This document shows positions 17,197 to 25,868 of a stretch of 64,000 nucleotides of DNA, one piece after another. The stretch lies in NCBI RefSeq assembly GCF_012910715.1, contig NZ_JABBHF010000002.1, positions 191,001 to 255,000 on the forward strand, read 5' to 3'. The DNA comes from Flavivirga algicola. Its GTDB lineage: Bacteria > Bacteroidota > Bacteroidia > Flavobacteriales > Flavobacteriaceae. The notes under the pieces were generated by a model. The model did not search any database, was not told where the DNA came from, and saw only the letters and a program-made list of their open reading frames with translations. The position numbers were made by a program, and so were the translations under genes. The number at the start of each line of letters is the position of its first letter. Position 1 is the first letter of the stretch.

Positions 17197-18339
17197 ATGC
17201 GATTTAATAACTACTTAAAAGAGAAAGTATCGTTTGTTGTCATTCTTAGCTTACTATTTGGTTTAGCTTCGTGTGGTTCTTACCAATATGTTGGTGCAGA
17301 CGATGATGGTATTTATAGCAATACACAAAGACAAGTAAGCGTTGAAACCGCTCCACAAAATAATCGAACAGTAGTTGAAGTACCAAATACTTCAAATAGT
17401 AGTTTTTACCAAAACCATTTTAGAAATAAATCTTTAGAAGCTGAAAACATATTCTCTGACGATGCTATTTTCACCGATATAGATTCTTACGAAGGCAATA
17501 ACTATGTTGAGAATGACACTATAGGAAATAATTACCAAGGTTATGCTGGCTGGGGACAAAACAGCAACAGTGTTACCATTAATTATATTGATAACGGTTG
17601 GAACAACTGGGGTTGGAATGCAGGATTTGGTTGGGGATGGAATAACTGGGGCTGGAACAGTTGGGGATGGAATAGATGGAACAACTGGGGCTGGGGTTAT
17701 TATGATCCTTTTTGGTGCCCTCCTTTTTATGGCGGTGGATTTTATGGAAACCGTTGGGCTTATAATGGCTACTATGGCAATAACAGATATTACAGTAGAA
17801 GAAGTTATGCCTATAACAACAGTAGAAGAGGTAGCTATTACGCAAATACTTCAAGAGGTTTAAACAGAAATAATATTAGTTCATCGACACGACGTAGCTC
17901 GGTAGGTAATCTAAACAGACGCTCTACGACTTCAAAATATAATACTTCAAGAAGAAGTAGCACTGGTACTATAGCAAGATCGAACAATACAAGAAACTAC
18001 AATTCTAACGGAACCCGCAGATACACTACTAGCACGCAAAGAAGAACAGTGGCTTCCAGAACGCCATCAACAAATTCAGTAAGAAGATCATCATCTTCGA
18101 CAGTGAGGAGAAATTCAAGTACTATTTACAGACAACCTTCTAATACCAGTAGAAGGTCCTCCGGTAATAATGCATCAAGATCTTATTCACCTTCCAGAAA
18201 CTCAGGTTATTCACCTAGCAGAAGTTCAAGATCAAGCTCTGGAAATGTGTCCAGATCATCGTCCAGCAGTCGTAGCTACGGAGGTGGTAGAAGCTCTGGA
18301 GGTAGCAGAAGTTCTTCAGGAGGAGGAAGACGTCGTTAA
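17197..18339 (+). CDS. Lipoprotein with Trp/Gly/Asn repeats and Arg/Ser-rich tail
   Basis: A 380-residue exported protein. The N-terminus has a hydrophobic signal with lipobox LASCGS. Residues about 125-165 are a run of WGWN/NNWGW units. The next block, about 170-210, is Tyr/Gly/Asn-rich. From about 210 to the end it is an Arg/Ser/Thr-rich tail with many RRSS and SGG repeats. No globular domain is evident in the C-terminal two thirds. The make-up suggests a surface or cell-wall-associated disordered protein; that is inference. It is followed closely (27 bases) by the OmpP1-like porin gene, so the two may be co-transcribed. Confidence 0.85.
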   Translation: MRFNNYLKEKVSFVVILSLLFGLASCGSYQYVGADDDGIYSNTQRQVSVETAPQNNRTVVEVPNTSNSSFYQNHFRNKSLEAENIFSDDAIFTDIDSYEGNNYVENDTIGNNYQGYAGWGQNSNSVTINYIDNGWNNWGWNAGFGWGWNNWGWNSWGWNRWNNWGWGYYDPFWCPPFYGGGFYGNRWAYNGYYGNNRYYSRRSYAYNNSRRGSYYANTSRGLNRNNISSSTRRSSVGNLNRRSTTSKYNTSRRSSTGTIARSNNTRNYNSNGTRRYTTSTQRRTVASRTPSTNSVRRSSSSTVRRNSSTIYRQPSNTSRRSSGNNASRSYSPSRNSGYSPSRSSRSSSGNVSRSSSSSRSYGGGRSSGGSRSSSGGGRRR

Positions 18340-18366
18340 AATTTAAAAAAAGAAAAATACAATCAT

Positions 18367-19905
18367 ATGAAAAAGTTATATTTACTGTTCATAGGTGCTC
18401 TATCTATGTCTACAATTTACGCTCAAGAGATTGATGATGCCATAAGATTTTCTCAAGATGAAATTCAAGGAACTGCTCGTTTTAGAGCATTAAGTGGTGC
18501 TTTTGGTGCATTGGGGGGCGATATGAGTGCCGTTAGTTTAAACCCTGCTGGTTCTGCCGTTTTTAGTAGAAGTCATGCTTCTTTTACGGTCTCTAATGTA
18601 GATACTGAAAACAACACACAATATTTTAATGGGCTAAATAATTCTAACGACTCTAGATTTGATATCAATCAAGGAGGTGCAGCCTTTGTATTTGCTAGTA
18701 ACAATAATTCGCCATGGCGAAAATTTACCATTGCCATTGCTTATGAAAGGACTAACAGTCACGATACGAATTGGAGGGCACGTGGGTTAAACACAAACGA
18801 CGATGGCAATTTTAGTAACTCAATTGCTAGTTATTTTTACGATTATGCGGATGGCAAAAGATTGGACGAAATATCTGCTTTGCCCGATGAGTCATTAAGC
18901 GAAGCTTATCAAGACATCGGGGCAGTTTATGGGTTTGCCCACCAACAAGCATTTCTGGGTTTTGAATCATTTATTCTTGAACCTGATGATGTTAACAACG
19001 ATGCCAATACGTTATATTTTGCCAATGTAAGTCCTGGAAATTTTGACCATGATTACTCTTATTTTGCAAAAGGGTATAATGGCAAAGTGACATTTAATAT
19101 AGCAACCCAGTATGAAGATAATTTATATTTAGGATTAAACTTAAACTCTCACTTTATTGATTATCAAAGAACTAGCTTGTTATTTGAAAACAACTCAAAT
19201 GTAGGCTCTATTGTTAATAGTGTAGAGTTTGAAAACAACTTATCTACCACAGGTAATGGGTTCTCTTTTCAATTAGGAGGTATTATGAAACTATCAAATG
19301 AGTTTAGGGTTGGTGTTACTTACGATTCCCCTACTTGGTACACCATAGAAGAAGAAACAACACAATACCTGGCTACAGTTAGAAATGATGCAGGTTCTAA
19401 TGTTACTCAAGTTATAAATCCTGGTGTTGTAAATGTTTTTCCGCGATATAAATTGCAAACACCTGCAAAATTAACTGGAAGCTTAGCTTATGTTTTTGGA
19501 AAACAAGGCTTAATTAGTTTTGATTATTCTCGTAAAGATTACAGTAAAACAAAATTTAAACCAACATCTGATGCCTTTTTTGCAGATCAGAACGATATTA
19601 TAAGTAATATATTAACCGATGCTTCTACCTATAGACTTGGCGGTGAGTACAAGTATGAACAATTTAGTTTTAGAGGTGGTTACCGTTTTGAAGAAAGTCC
19701 TTACGTAGATGGCCTCACTATTGGCGATTTAAATGGATATTCTCTAGGAATTGGTTACAATTTTGGGAACACAAAATTAGATGTTACCTACGATCGCTCC
19801 GAACGCTCTAATGCAACACCTTTGTATAATGTTGGATTAGTTGATACTGCAAATATTGACCGAACAAATTCTAACATTACATTATCGCTGAGTTTTAATA
19901 TATAA
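18367..19905 (+). CDS. OmpP1/FadL-family outer membrane transporter
   Basis: A 512-residue beta-barrel with a cleaved signal (MKKLYLLFIGALSMSTIYAQ). The plug-like N-terminal part reads RFSQDEIQGTARFRALSGAF and GGDMSAVSLNPAGSAVF, the arrangement seen in FadL/OmpP1 relatives, where this hatch region blocks the barrel. It ends in the alternating strand NITLSLSFNI with a final hydrophobic residue, as outer membrane proteins do. Relatives import hydrophobic compounds such as long-chain fatty acids; the substrate here is not proven. A strong terminator follows. Confidence 0.88.
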   Translation: MKKLYLLFIGALSMSTIYAQEIDDAIRFSQDEIQGTARFRALSGAFGALGGDMSAVSLNPAGSAVFSRSHASFTVSNVDTENNTQYFNGLNNSNDSRFDINQGGAAFVFASNNNSPWRKFTIAIAYERTNSHDTNWRARGLNTNDDGNFSNSIASYFYDYADGKRLDEISALPDESLSEAYQDIGAVYGFAHQQAFLGFESFILEPDDVNNDANTLYFANVSPGNFDHDYSYFAKGYNGKVTFNIATQYEDNLYLGLNLNSHFIDYQRTSLLFENNSNVGSIVNSVEFENNLSTTGNGFSFQLGGIMKLSNEFRVGVTYDSPTWYTIEEETTQYLATVRNDAGSNVTQVINPGVVNVFPRYKLQTPAKLTGSLAYVFGKQGLISFDYSRKDYSKTKFKPTSDAFFADQNDIISNILTDASTYRLGGEYKYEQFSFRGGYRFEESPYVDGLTIGDLNGYSLGIGYNFGNTKLDVTYDRSERSNATPLYNVGLVDTANIDRTNSNITLSLSFNI

Positions 19906-19926
19906 ATATAAAACAGGATACTTCAT

Positions 19927-19959
19927 AAAGGTTTGATCGTGAAATGATCAAACCTTTTT
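19927..19959 (+). terminator. Terminator after the OmpP1-like gene
   Basis: AAAGGTTTGATC and GATCAAACCTTT form a perfect 12-bp stem with a 7-base loop, followed by a T run, 22 bases after the stop. Confidence 0.9.
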
Positions 19960-20049
19960 CGTTTTTATTGTAATTTAATTAATAAAAAAGAGACATATAT
20001 AAGAAAATTAATTGTTTGTTAATACAAAACATAACAAAAGTGTTTTACT

Positions 20050-20057
20050 TATCTTTG
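20050..20057 (+). promoter_or_regulatory. Putative -7 promoter element of folE
   Basis: TATCTTTG fits the Bacteroidota -7 consensus and lies 29 bases before the folE ATG. A -33 element was not found at a convincing distance. Confidence 0.5.
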
Positions 20058-20085
20058 CAGACTAAAAACATCACCTTTTTAGCTA

Positions 20086-20763
20086 ATGAAAATTGAAAAT
20101 AACATAGAAGAATACGAATCTTTGGGGGACGACCATATTGGGACTTCTTCAAATACGCCATTAAGAAATGATGCCTTTAAACTTTCGAATGAAGAAAAAA
20201 TAGACATTATTAAAGATGATGTGCGTCATATTATGGAAACATTGGGTCTCGACTTGACAGACGACAGCTTAAGCGGTACACCCAACCGTGTTGCTAAAAT
20301 GTTTGTTAAAGAAATTTTTGGAGGATTAAATCCGAAGAAAAAACCAAGTGCCTCTACATTTGAAAACAAATATAAGTATGGAGAAATGCTTGTTGAAAAA
20401 AACATTACAGTTTATTCAACTTGCGAACACCATTTACTACCTATTGTTGGTAAAGCACATATTGCCTATATCTCTAATGGTACTGTAGTAGGATTATCCA
20501 AAATGAATCGTATTGTAGATTATTTTGCTAAACGCCCGCAAGTGCAAGAACGTCTTACCATTCAAGTAGTCAAAGAGCTCCAGGAGGTTTTAGGTACTGA
20601 AGATGTAGCTTGCGTTATAGATGCAAAACATTTATGTGTTAATTCAAGAGGTATTAGAGACATTGAAAGTAGTACGGTCACTTCAGAATTTGGAGGGAAA
20701 TTTAAAGAAAAAGCAACTCGTAGAGAATTTTTAGATTATATAAAATTGGATACTAAATTTTGA
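20086..20763 (+). CDS. folE: GTP cyclohydrolase I
   Basis: First enzyme of tetrahydrofolate/pterin synthesis, turning GTP into dihydroneopterin triphosphate. The protein of 225 aa holds the zinc ligands in STCEHHLLPI (about residues 110-117) and the later Cys in AKHLCVNSRG (about 184). It also has the GTP-binding strand VGLSKMNRIVDYFAKRPQVQ. A leader of about 35 residues before the core is usual. The companion folate gene folP is at the left edge of this window but far from it. Single gene with its own -7 element. Confidence 0.97.
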   Translation: MKIENNIEEYESLGDDHIGTSSNTPLRNDAFKLSNEEKIDIIKDDVRHIMETLGLDLTDDSLSGTPNRVAKMFVKEIFGGLNPKKKPSASTFENKYKYGEMLVEKNITVYSTCEHHLLPIVGKAHIAYISNGTVVGLSKMNRIVDYFAKRPQVQERLTIQVVKELQEVLGTEDVACVIDAKHLCVNSRGIRDIESSTVTSEFGGKFKEKATRREFLDYIKLDTKF

Positions 20764-20796
20764 GTTATTTCCTAATTGTTAAATTGAACAATAATC

Positions 20797-20907
20797 CTGA
20801 AAAAAGAACTTAATTTTATTCCTGAAAAAGCTACAAAAATATTAGATTTGAAGTCGGATCAATTATTAAATAAATTTAATGCTTCAAAAGATTTTGAAGC
20901 CCGATAA
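20797..20907 (+). other. Short open stretch with protein-like reading, no start
   Basis: An open frame of 36 codons (KELNFIPEKATKILDLKSDQ in part) ends at TAA 20905-20907 but has no start codon and is preceded by TGA. It may be the trace of a lost gene or chance. It fills most of the 177-base gap between folE and cysS. Confidence 0.2.
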
Positions 20908-20940
20908 CAAGCGGTTTAATAAAACACAATAAAATAGCCC

Positions 20941-22422
20941 ATGCAACTTTTTCAGCACCAACAAATCAAACTATACAATTCACTTACTGGCAAAAAAGAA
21001 AAATTCGAACCTATTAACGAAGGTTATGTAGGTATGTATGTTTGTGGCCCTACCGTTTATAGCAATGTACATCTAGGTAACGTAAGAACCTTTATGTCTT
21101 TTGATATGGTGTTTAGGTATTTAAAGCATTTAGGCTACAAAATACGTTATGTTAGAAATATTACCGATGCAGGGCATTTGGAAAACGATGCTGATACTGG
21201 TGAAGATAAGATTACCAAAAAAGCTCGTTTAGAGCAAATTGAACCCATGGAGGTTGTGCAACGTTATACGGTTGATTTTCACAACATCTTAAATACATTT
21301 AATTTCTTGCCACCAAGCATTGAACCTACAGCTACTGGCCACATTATCGAACAAATCGAACTTATAAAGAATATTATAGATAATGGTTTTGCATACGAAG
21401 TAAATGGTTCTGTTTATTTTGATGTACACAAATTCAATGAAACAAACGATTACGGAAAACTTAGTAAACGTAAACTGGATGATTTAATTCACAATACACG
21501 TGAATTGGACGGGCAAAGTGATAAAAAAAATCCTCAAGACTTTGCTCTTTGGAAAAAAGCCGAACCACAGCACATTATGCGCTGGCCTTCGCCTTGGAGT
21601 GACGGTTTCCCTGGTTGGCACTTAGAATGTACTGCTATGAGTACTAAATATTTAGGTGAACAATTTGATATTCATGGAGGCGGTATGGATCTAAAATTTC
21701 CACATCACGAGTGTGAAATTGCTCAAAATGAAGCGGCCAAAGGAAAATCTCCCGTTAAATACTGGATGCATGCCAATATGTTAGAGCTTAATGGACAACG
21801 TATGTCCAAAACCACAGGAAATACTGTTAACCCTCATGAGCTATTGTCTGGAAATAACACGTTTTTTAGTAAGGCCTACAACCCAAGTGTGATCCGTTTT
21901 TTTAATGCACAGTCGTCTTACCGAAGCGTTTTAGATTTAACCGATGATGGTTTACTAGCAAGCGAAAAAGGTTTTTATAGACTGATGGATGCTGTTAACC
22001 TTTTAGATGATTTAAAAGCTTCTGGCAATTCTACAATAGATGTTAGTGCATGGAAACAGAAATGTTATGATGCTATGAATGACGATTTTAATTCACCCAT
22101 TTTAATTTCGCATTTATTTGAAGCCGCAAAATATATCAATCAAATCAAAGAGGGCTCTGAAACAATATCAGCTGAAGATTTAAACATTTTTAAAACAACT
22201 ATTAACAATTTTGTTTTCGATGTTTTAGGTCTTGAAAATGCGGCCAAAAACGATTCTGGAACAGATAAGCTATCTGGAGCTGTAGACATATTGATTAAAT
22301 TAAGGCAAGAGGCCAGGGCAAACAAAGACTTTGCTTTATCTGATAAAATACGTGATGAACTTGCAGAAGTTGGTATTCAACTTAAGGATGGTAAAGACGG
22401 GACTACTTTTTCGACTAATTAA
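20941..22422 (+). CDS. cysS: Cysteinyl-tRNA synthetase
   Basis: Class I synthetase charging tRNA-Cys. At 493 aa it is of normal length. The HIGH-type motif is [15 protein letters not shown] with the preceding zinc ligand in MYVCGPTVY. Further zinc ligands are in WHLECTAMS and [12 protein letters not shown]. The KMSKS motif appears as RMSKTTGN. The anticodon-binding end contains the family pattern [19 protein letters not shown]. The start gives the standard N-terminus ([20 protein letters not shown]). It is followed by a repeat hairpin and then yidD. Confidence 0.97.
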   Translation: MQLFQHQQIKLYNSLTGKKEKFEPINEGYVGMYVCGPTVYSNVHLGNVRTFMSFDMVFRYLKHLGYKIRYVRNITDAGHLENDADTGEDKITKKARLEQIEPMEVVQRYTVDFHNILNTFNFLPPSIEPTATGHIIEQIELIKNIIDNGFAYEVNGSVYFDVHKFNETNDYGKLSKRKLDDLIHNTRELDGQSDKKNPQDFALWKKAEPQHIMRWPSPWSDGFPGWHLECTAMSTKYLGEQFDIHGGGMDLKFPHHECEIAQNEAAKGKSPVKYWMHANMLELNGQRMSKTTGNTVNPHELLSGNNTFFSKAYNPSVIRFFNAQSSYRSVLDLTDDGLLASEKGFYRLMDAVNLLDDLKASGNSTIDVSAWKQKCYDAMNDDFNSPILISHLFEAAKYINQIKEGSETISAEDLNIFKTTINNFVFDVLGLENAAKNDSGTDKLSGAVDILIKLRQEARANKDFALSDKIRDELAEVGIQLKDGKDGTTFSTN

Positions 22423-22480
22423 ATTCCTGCGCAAGCAGGAATCTCATCTTTTGAAGTTCGATTAAAAAGATTCCCTACTG
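22423..22480. repeat. Interspersed hairpin repeat between cysS and yidD
   Basis: ATTCCTGC-GCAA-GCAGGAAT is a perfect 8-bp hairpin at 22423-22442. About 25 bases on, AGATTCCCTACTGCGAGGAA repeats the arm sequence in inverted and degenerate form. Related hairpins lie at 5226 and 54253. Confidence 0.55.
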
Positions 22481-22500
22481 CGAGGAAATGATAATTATTG

Positions 22501-22737
22501 ATGTTAAAGAAACTACTCATAGCACCGTTTTTATTTTTAATAAAAGTATATCAAATTTTGATATCGCCATTAACACCTGCAACTTGTAGATTTCACCCCA
22601 CTTGTTCACACTACACGAAAGAAGCTTTACAAAAACATGGTTTATTTAGAGGTGGAAAACTAGCCATAAAACGAATTTTTAGCTGTCACCCTTGGGGCGG
22701 TAGTGGTTATGACCCTGTACCCGAAAAAGAAAAATAG
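22501..22737 (+). CDS. yidD: YidD membrane protein insertion factor
   Basis: A 78-residue membrane-associated protein that helps the insertase YidC. The family core is complete: [39 protein letters not shown], and the end [13 protein letters not shown], with its three conserved Cys. The ATG at 22501 was preferred to the preceding in-frame TTG. It follows cysS on the same strand with a repeat hairpin between them; neither rnpA nor rpmH, common neighbours elsewhere, is present. Confidence 0.95.
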   Translation: MLKKLLIAPFLFLIKVYQILISPLTPATCRFHPTCSHYTKEALQKHGLFRGGKLAIKRIFSCHPWGGSGYDPVPEKEK

Positions 22738-22743
22738 TTAAAC

Positions 22744-24204
22744 CTATTTTACTGGAATCTCCTTCAAAATCTCCAAAACAAACCTCCAATATTTTTGTAC
22801 TGATGATATTTGAGCACGTTCATCAGGCGAATGTGCCCCTTTTATGTTAGGGCCAAAACTAATCATATCCATTTCTGGATAGTTTGTTCCCAGAATACCA
22901 CATTCTAAACCAGCATGACACGCAGCTACATGGGGTTTTTCTCCATTTAAATCTTCATACAGTCTTGTCATTACTTTTAAAATTGGTGAATCCATGTTTG
23001 GTGTCCATCCAGGATAATCTCCAGAAAATTCGACTTCGCAGCCTGTTAGTTCAAATGTTGCCCGTAATGTATTGGCCAAATCCATCTTAGAGCTCTCAAC
23101 AGAAGAACGTGTTAGGCAGCCTATATGAATATTGCCATCTTTAACTATAACACATGCTATATTATTAGAGGTCTCTACCAACTCAGGAATATCGGCACTC
23201 ATTCTATAAACACCGTTAAAAGCTGCATATAGAGCTCTTGTCAACCCTTCTTGAACTCCAAGATCCATAATACGTTTTGGTGAATCTATTTTAGAAATAC
23301 TAATTTCTAAATCGGGTTCCATCGTTTTCAGTTCCTTTTTAATCGTATTAGAAATCAAGGCAGTTTCTAATAAAAAAGCATCTTCATGAACCGCATCAAT
23401 AGCGACTATAGCATTACTCTCTCGAGGAATCGCATTACGTAAACTACCTCCGTCAATTTCAGAAATTCTTAATCCGAAATTTTCAAAACCATCAAATAAC
23501 ACACGGTTCATTATTTTATTGGCATTCCCCAAACCTTCATGAATTTGCATTCCTGAATGACCGCCTTGTAAACCTTTTACAGTAACCTTATACCCTATTT
23601 TAAATTCGGGTGTTTCCTCTTCGTTATAAGTTCTTGTTGCCGTAACATCAATACCTCCGGCACAGCCAACACCAATTTCATCATCCTCTTCGGTGTCTAA
23701 GTTTAAAAGAATACCGCCAGAAAGCAATCCGCCTTTTAGTCCCATAGCCCCTGTCATACCTGTTTCTTCATCTATAGTAAACAGAGCTTCTATAGCGGGA
23801 TGCGAGATTTCTGTACTTTCTAAAATAGCCATTATGGTAGCGACTCCTAAACCATTATCTGCTCCTAAGGTTGTTCCTTTGGCACGCACCCAATCACCAT
23901 CTATATACATATCAATCCCTTGAGTCTCAAAATCAAAATTAGTATCGCCATTTTTCTGATGTACCATATCCAAATGCGACTGCATAACTATGGCGGTTCT
24001 GTCTTCCATTCCTGGAGTCGCTGGCTTTTTTATAATAACATTTCCAACTTCATCCTCTATAGTATCTAAATCCAAACCTTTACCAAAATCTTTCATAAAC
24101 GCAATAACACGTTCTTCTTTTTTAGATCCTCTCGGTACAGCATTTAAATCTGCAAATTTAGTCCAAAGCTTTTGTGGTTGAAGTTCTCTTATTTCTGTGC
24201 TCAT
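22744..24204 (-). CDS. pepD: Aminoacyl-histidine dipeptidase (PepD, M20 family)
   Basis: Cytosolic two-zinc dipeptidase with broad activity on X-His and other dipeptides. The 486-residue protein has the M20 metal-ligand motifs: MQSHLDMVHQ, TTLGADNGLGVATIMAILE, TIDEETGMTGA (catalytic Glu pair) and LNLDTEEDDEIGVGCAGG. The lid domain lies in between, and a final ligand sits in PNIKGAHSPDER. Length and order match PepD. It is transcribed alone, convergent with yidD at a distance of six bases. A -7 box (TATCTTTG, minus strand, 24226-24233) lies just upstream. Confidence 0.95.
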   Translation of the reverse strand: MSTEIRELQPQKLWTKFADLNAVPRGSKKEERVIAFMKDFGKGLDLDTIEDEVGNVIIKKPATPGMEDRTAIVMQSHLDMVHQKNGDTNFDFETQGIDMYIDGDWVRAKGTTLGADNGLGVATIMAILESTEISHPAIEALFTIDEETGMTGAMGLKGGLLSGGILLNLDTEEDDEIGVGCAGGIDVTATRTYNEEETPEFKIGYKVTVKGLQGGHSGMQIHEGLGNANKIMNRVLFDGFENFGLRISEIDGGSLRNAIPRESNAIVAIDAVHEDAFLLETALISNTIKKELKTMEPDLEISISKIDSPKRIMDLGVQEGLTRALYAAFNGVYRMSADIPELVETSNNIACVIVKDGNIHIGCLTRSSVESSKMDLANTLRATFELTGCEVEFSGDYPGWTPNMDSPILKVMTRLYEDLNGEKPHVAACHAGLECGILGTNYPEMDMISFGPNIKGAHSPDERAQISSVQKYWRFVLEILKEIPVK

Positions 24205-24225
24205 TTCTGCCTATTTTATGATGCA

Positions 24226-24233
24226 CAAAGATA
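24226..24233 (-). promoter_or_regulatory. Putative -7 promoter element of pepD
   Basis: Minus-strand TATCTTTG fits TAnnTTTG and lies 22 bases before the pepD ATG. No clear -33 element was seen. Confidence 0.45.
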
Positions 24234-24300
24234 CTAATTGAAGCCTATAAAATGATTACTTATTAAGTCCAACATATCTTAATAACATCAAAACTCTAAT

Positions 24301-24708
24301 TTATTTAACAGAATCTTTATTTAAACTTCTATTGAGTAGCCCCATAGCCGCATATAAAACAGGTGATATTAATAATTCTTGAATGGCTTTAGCAGATTCC
24401 CTTAAACTCAAGTTTATTTCGGATACAAACCACACAAACAAACCTAAAAAGGTAATAATACACAATCCGGAAATATGGACAAAGTGCCAAATAGACGACA
24501 TCCAAGTATCTTTTAATTTTCCAAGGTGAAGTGTTCCAACAAAATAAACTGCTATGGTAGTAAAAAACCTAATAATATGGTTCATTTTTCTTGATAATAA
24601 AGCTGTGTTTTTGTTTTCAACAAAATACAAATGGTAACAAGAATAAATAATAATAATAAATATAAGTCCGAATATAAAACGAACTTTATCCGACTTGTAA
24701 AGATTCAT
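24301..24708 (-). CDS. Exosortase F-associated membrane protein
   Basis: A 135-residue protein with four hydrophobic segments (about 10-28, 45-60, 72-92 and 110-125). Its size, topology and place right after the exosortase gene match the partner protein known to accompany exosortase F in Flavobacteriia. Its ATG lies 23 bases inside the exosortase gene, so translation is coupled. A role in substrate handling or stability of the exosortase is inferred from constant linkage; no catalytic motif is visible. Confidence 0.8.
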   Translation of the reverse strand: MNLYKSDKVRFIFGLIFIIIIYSCYHLYFVENKNTALLSRKMNHIIRFFTTIAVYFVGTLHLGKLKDTWMSSIWHFVHISGLCIITFLGLFVWFVSEINLSLRESAKAIQELLISPVLYAAMGLLNRSLNKDSVK

Positions 24709-25282
24709 TTTTGAAATGTATTTTACGGCAAAAGCGCATCCACATTAAAAATGTAGCTGTGTACACAGTCGCTTTAAATAAATAATGGTGTGCGAATTCG
24801 AAGTAGACATAAAAATATTCTCGAAGATAGATTAACCCAACACATCTAAGAATATTTATAAAATCAAGAGCTATTAAACCAAGAATAATATAAAGTACCT
24901 TACGCCAAAATTTAGAGGGCATACAAATAATAAACCCTACATATAAGGCCATTAATGATAGTCCATTACAAACATTGGCTATATATAACACTTTATTCTC
25001 ATTATGATATATTGCCGAAACTTTTTCTTTTGACATGTCTCCTTCATAAGTTAAATTCCATTCTTCATTTTTTGCAACAAACCCATCTAATGAAGTGAAA
25101 TTATTCAAAAATTGAGCCGAAGATTCTCCAATGTGAGTGGTCAATGGGTGATCCAATAGCTGTGAATCATATAAGAAAACACCATAAATAATTTCCCAAG
25201 CAATGAAAAGCAATAAGGCTTTTCCTAAGAAAAGCCTTATTGGTGAAGGAATTTTATTTTTTAAAGAATTAAAGCTTTCCAT
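24686..25282 (-). CDS. xrtF: Exosortase F family transpeptidase
   Basis: Inner membrane cysteine transpeptidase that would cut C-terminal sorting signals. The 198-residue protein has several membrane segments and the exosortase catalytic residues in order: C105 in IANVCNGLSLM, R146 in FINILRCVGL, and H165/H166 in FEFAHHYLF. The open frame extends 13 codons upstream, but ATG 25282 gives the usual N-terminus and was chosen. It overlaps the substrate gene upstream by 14 bases and its associated protein downstream by 23, forming a tight three-gene operon. It is small, as XrtF is. Confidence 0.9.
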   Translation of the reverse strand: MESFNSLKNKIPSPIRLFLGKALLLFIAWEIIYGVFLYDSQLLDHPLTTHIGESSAQFLNNFTSLDGFVAKNEEWNLTYEGDMSKEKVSAIYHNENKVLYIANVCNGLSLMALYVGFIICMPSKFWRKVLYIILGLIALDFINILRCVGLIYLREYFYVYFEFAHHYLFKATVYTATFLMWMRFCRKIHFKNESLQVG

Positions 25283-25622
25283 TTTTATTTCCAAGCAATT
25301 TTCTAATTCCAAAAGCAGCACCTCCTAATAATAAAATACCAAGGCCTCCATCTAACGGAACTGAGTCTGTATGCCCTCCTTTTTTACGACATTTACCTCT
25401 ACAACTTTCCGATCCACATCTACGGCATCTTTTTTTATTCTTTTTCTTCTTTTTTTGCCACCATTTACCTGAGATTGCAATAAAGTTGGTCTGTACCGTA
25501 TTTACACTTGCAGGTATTGTAGTTAAGCTAGTTGAACTTGCGCTCACACTAGTAGAAAATGTTAAAGCTAAAAGTATTATAAACATACTTATAGTTTTAA
25601 ACAGCGTAGTTTTAATTTTCAT
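25269..25622 (-). CDS. Cationic, Cys-rich exported protein with C-terminal sorting signal (exosortase substrate)
   Basis: A 117-residue precursor. Residues 1-28 are a signal peptide (cleavage after VSA likely). The mature part of about 58 residues holds WWQ followed by a Lys/Arg cluster (57-68) and four Cys in the pattern CxxC-x4-CxxxC (66, 69, 74, 78). The C-terminus is a PEP-CTERM-like signal of the VPLDGG kind: VPLDGG at 88-93, a hydrophobic helix 94-106, and a basic tail. It is the first gene of the operon and overlaps the exosortase start by 14 bases. It is most likely a dedicated substrate. The fate and role of the mature peptide are unknown. Confidence 0.85.
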   Translation of the reverse strand: MKIKTTLFKTISMFIILLALTFSTSVSASSTSLTTIPASVNTVQTNFIAISGKWWQKKKKKNKKRCRRCGSESCRGKCRKKGGHTDSVPLDGGLGILLLGGAAFGIRKLLGNKNGKL

Positions 25623-25868
25623 AATGTGTAATTTAAAAAGATTGATAATAGCTATTCAAATATATTTATAATTTTATTTTTATACGAAACCCCTCTACCC
25701 TTTTCGATGAATTCTCTTTTTTCCCGCATAAACGGTAAGAAATATTAATTATAAGTACCCCAATAAACGTTATAATTATTAAATATTCATTAAAATTCGG
25801 TTTCTAAATTTTAGAGAATATGTAATTTTACAGAGTCTAATAAATTAATTTTTAGGTATTTTTGGTTT

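Noticed and set aside
17543-17863. Open frames on both strands inside the WGWN-rich gene
   Set aside because: They arise from the skewed repeat composition of the real lipoprotein gene, which has a signal peptide and lipobox.
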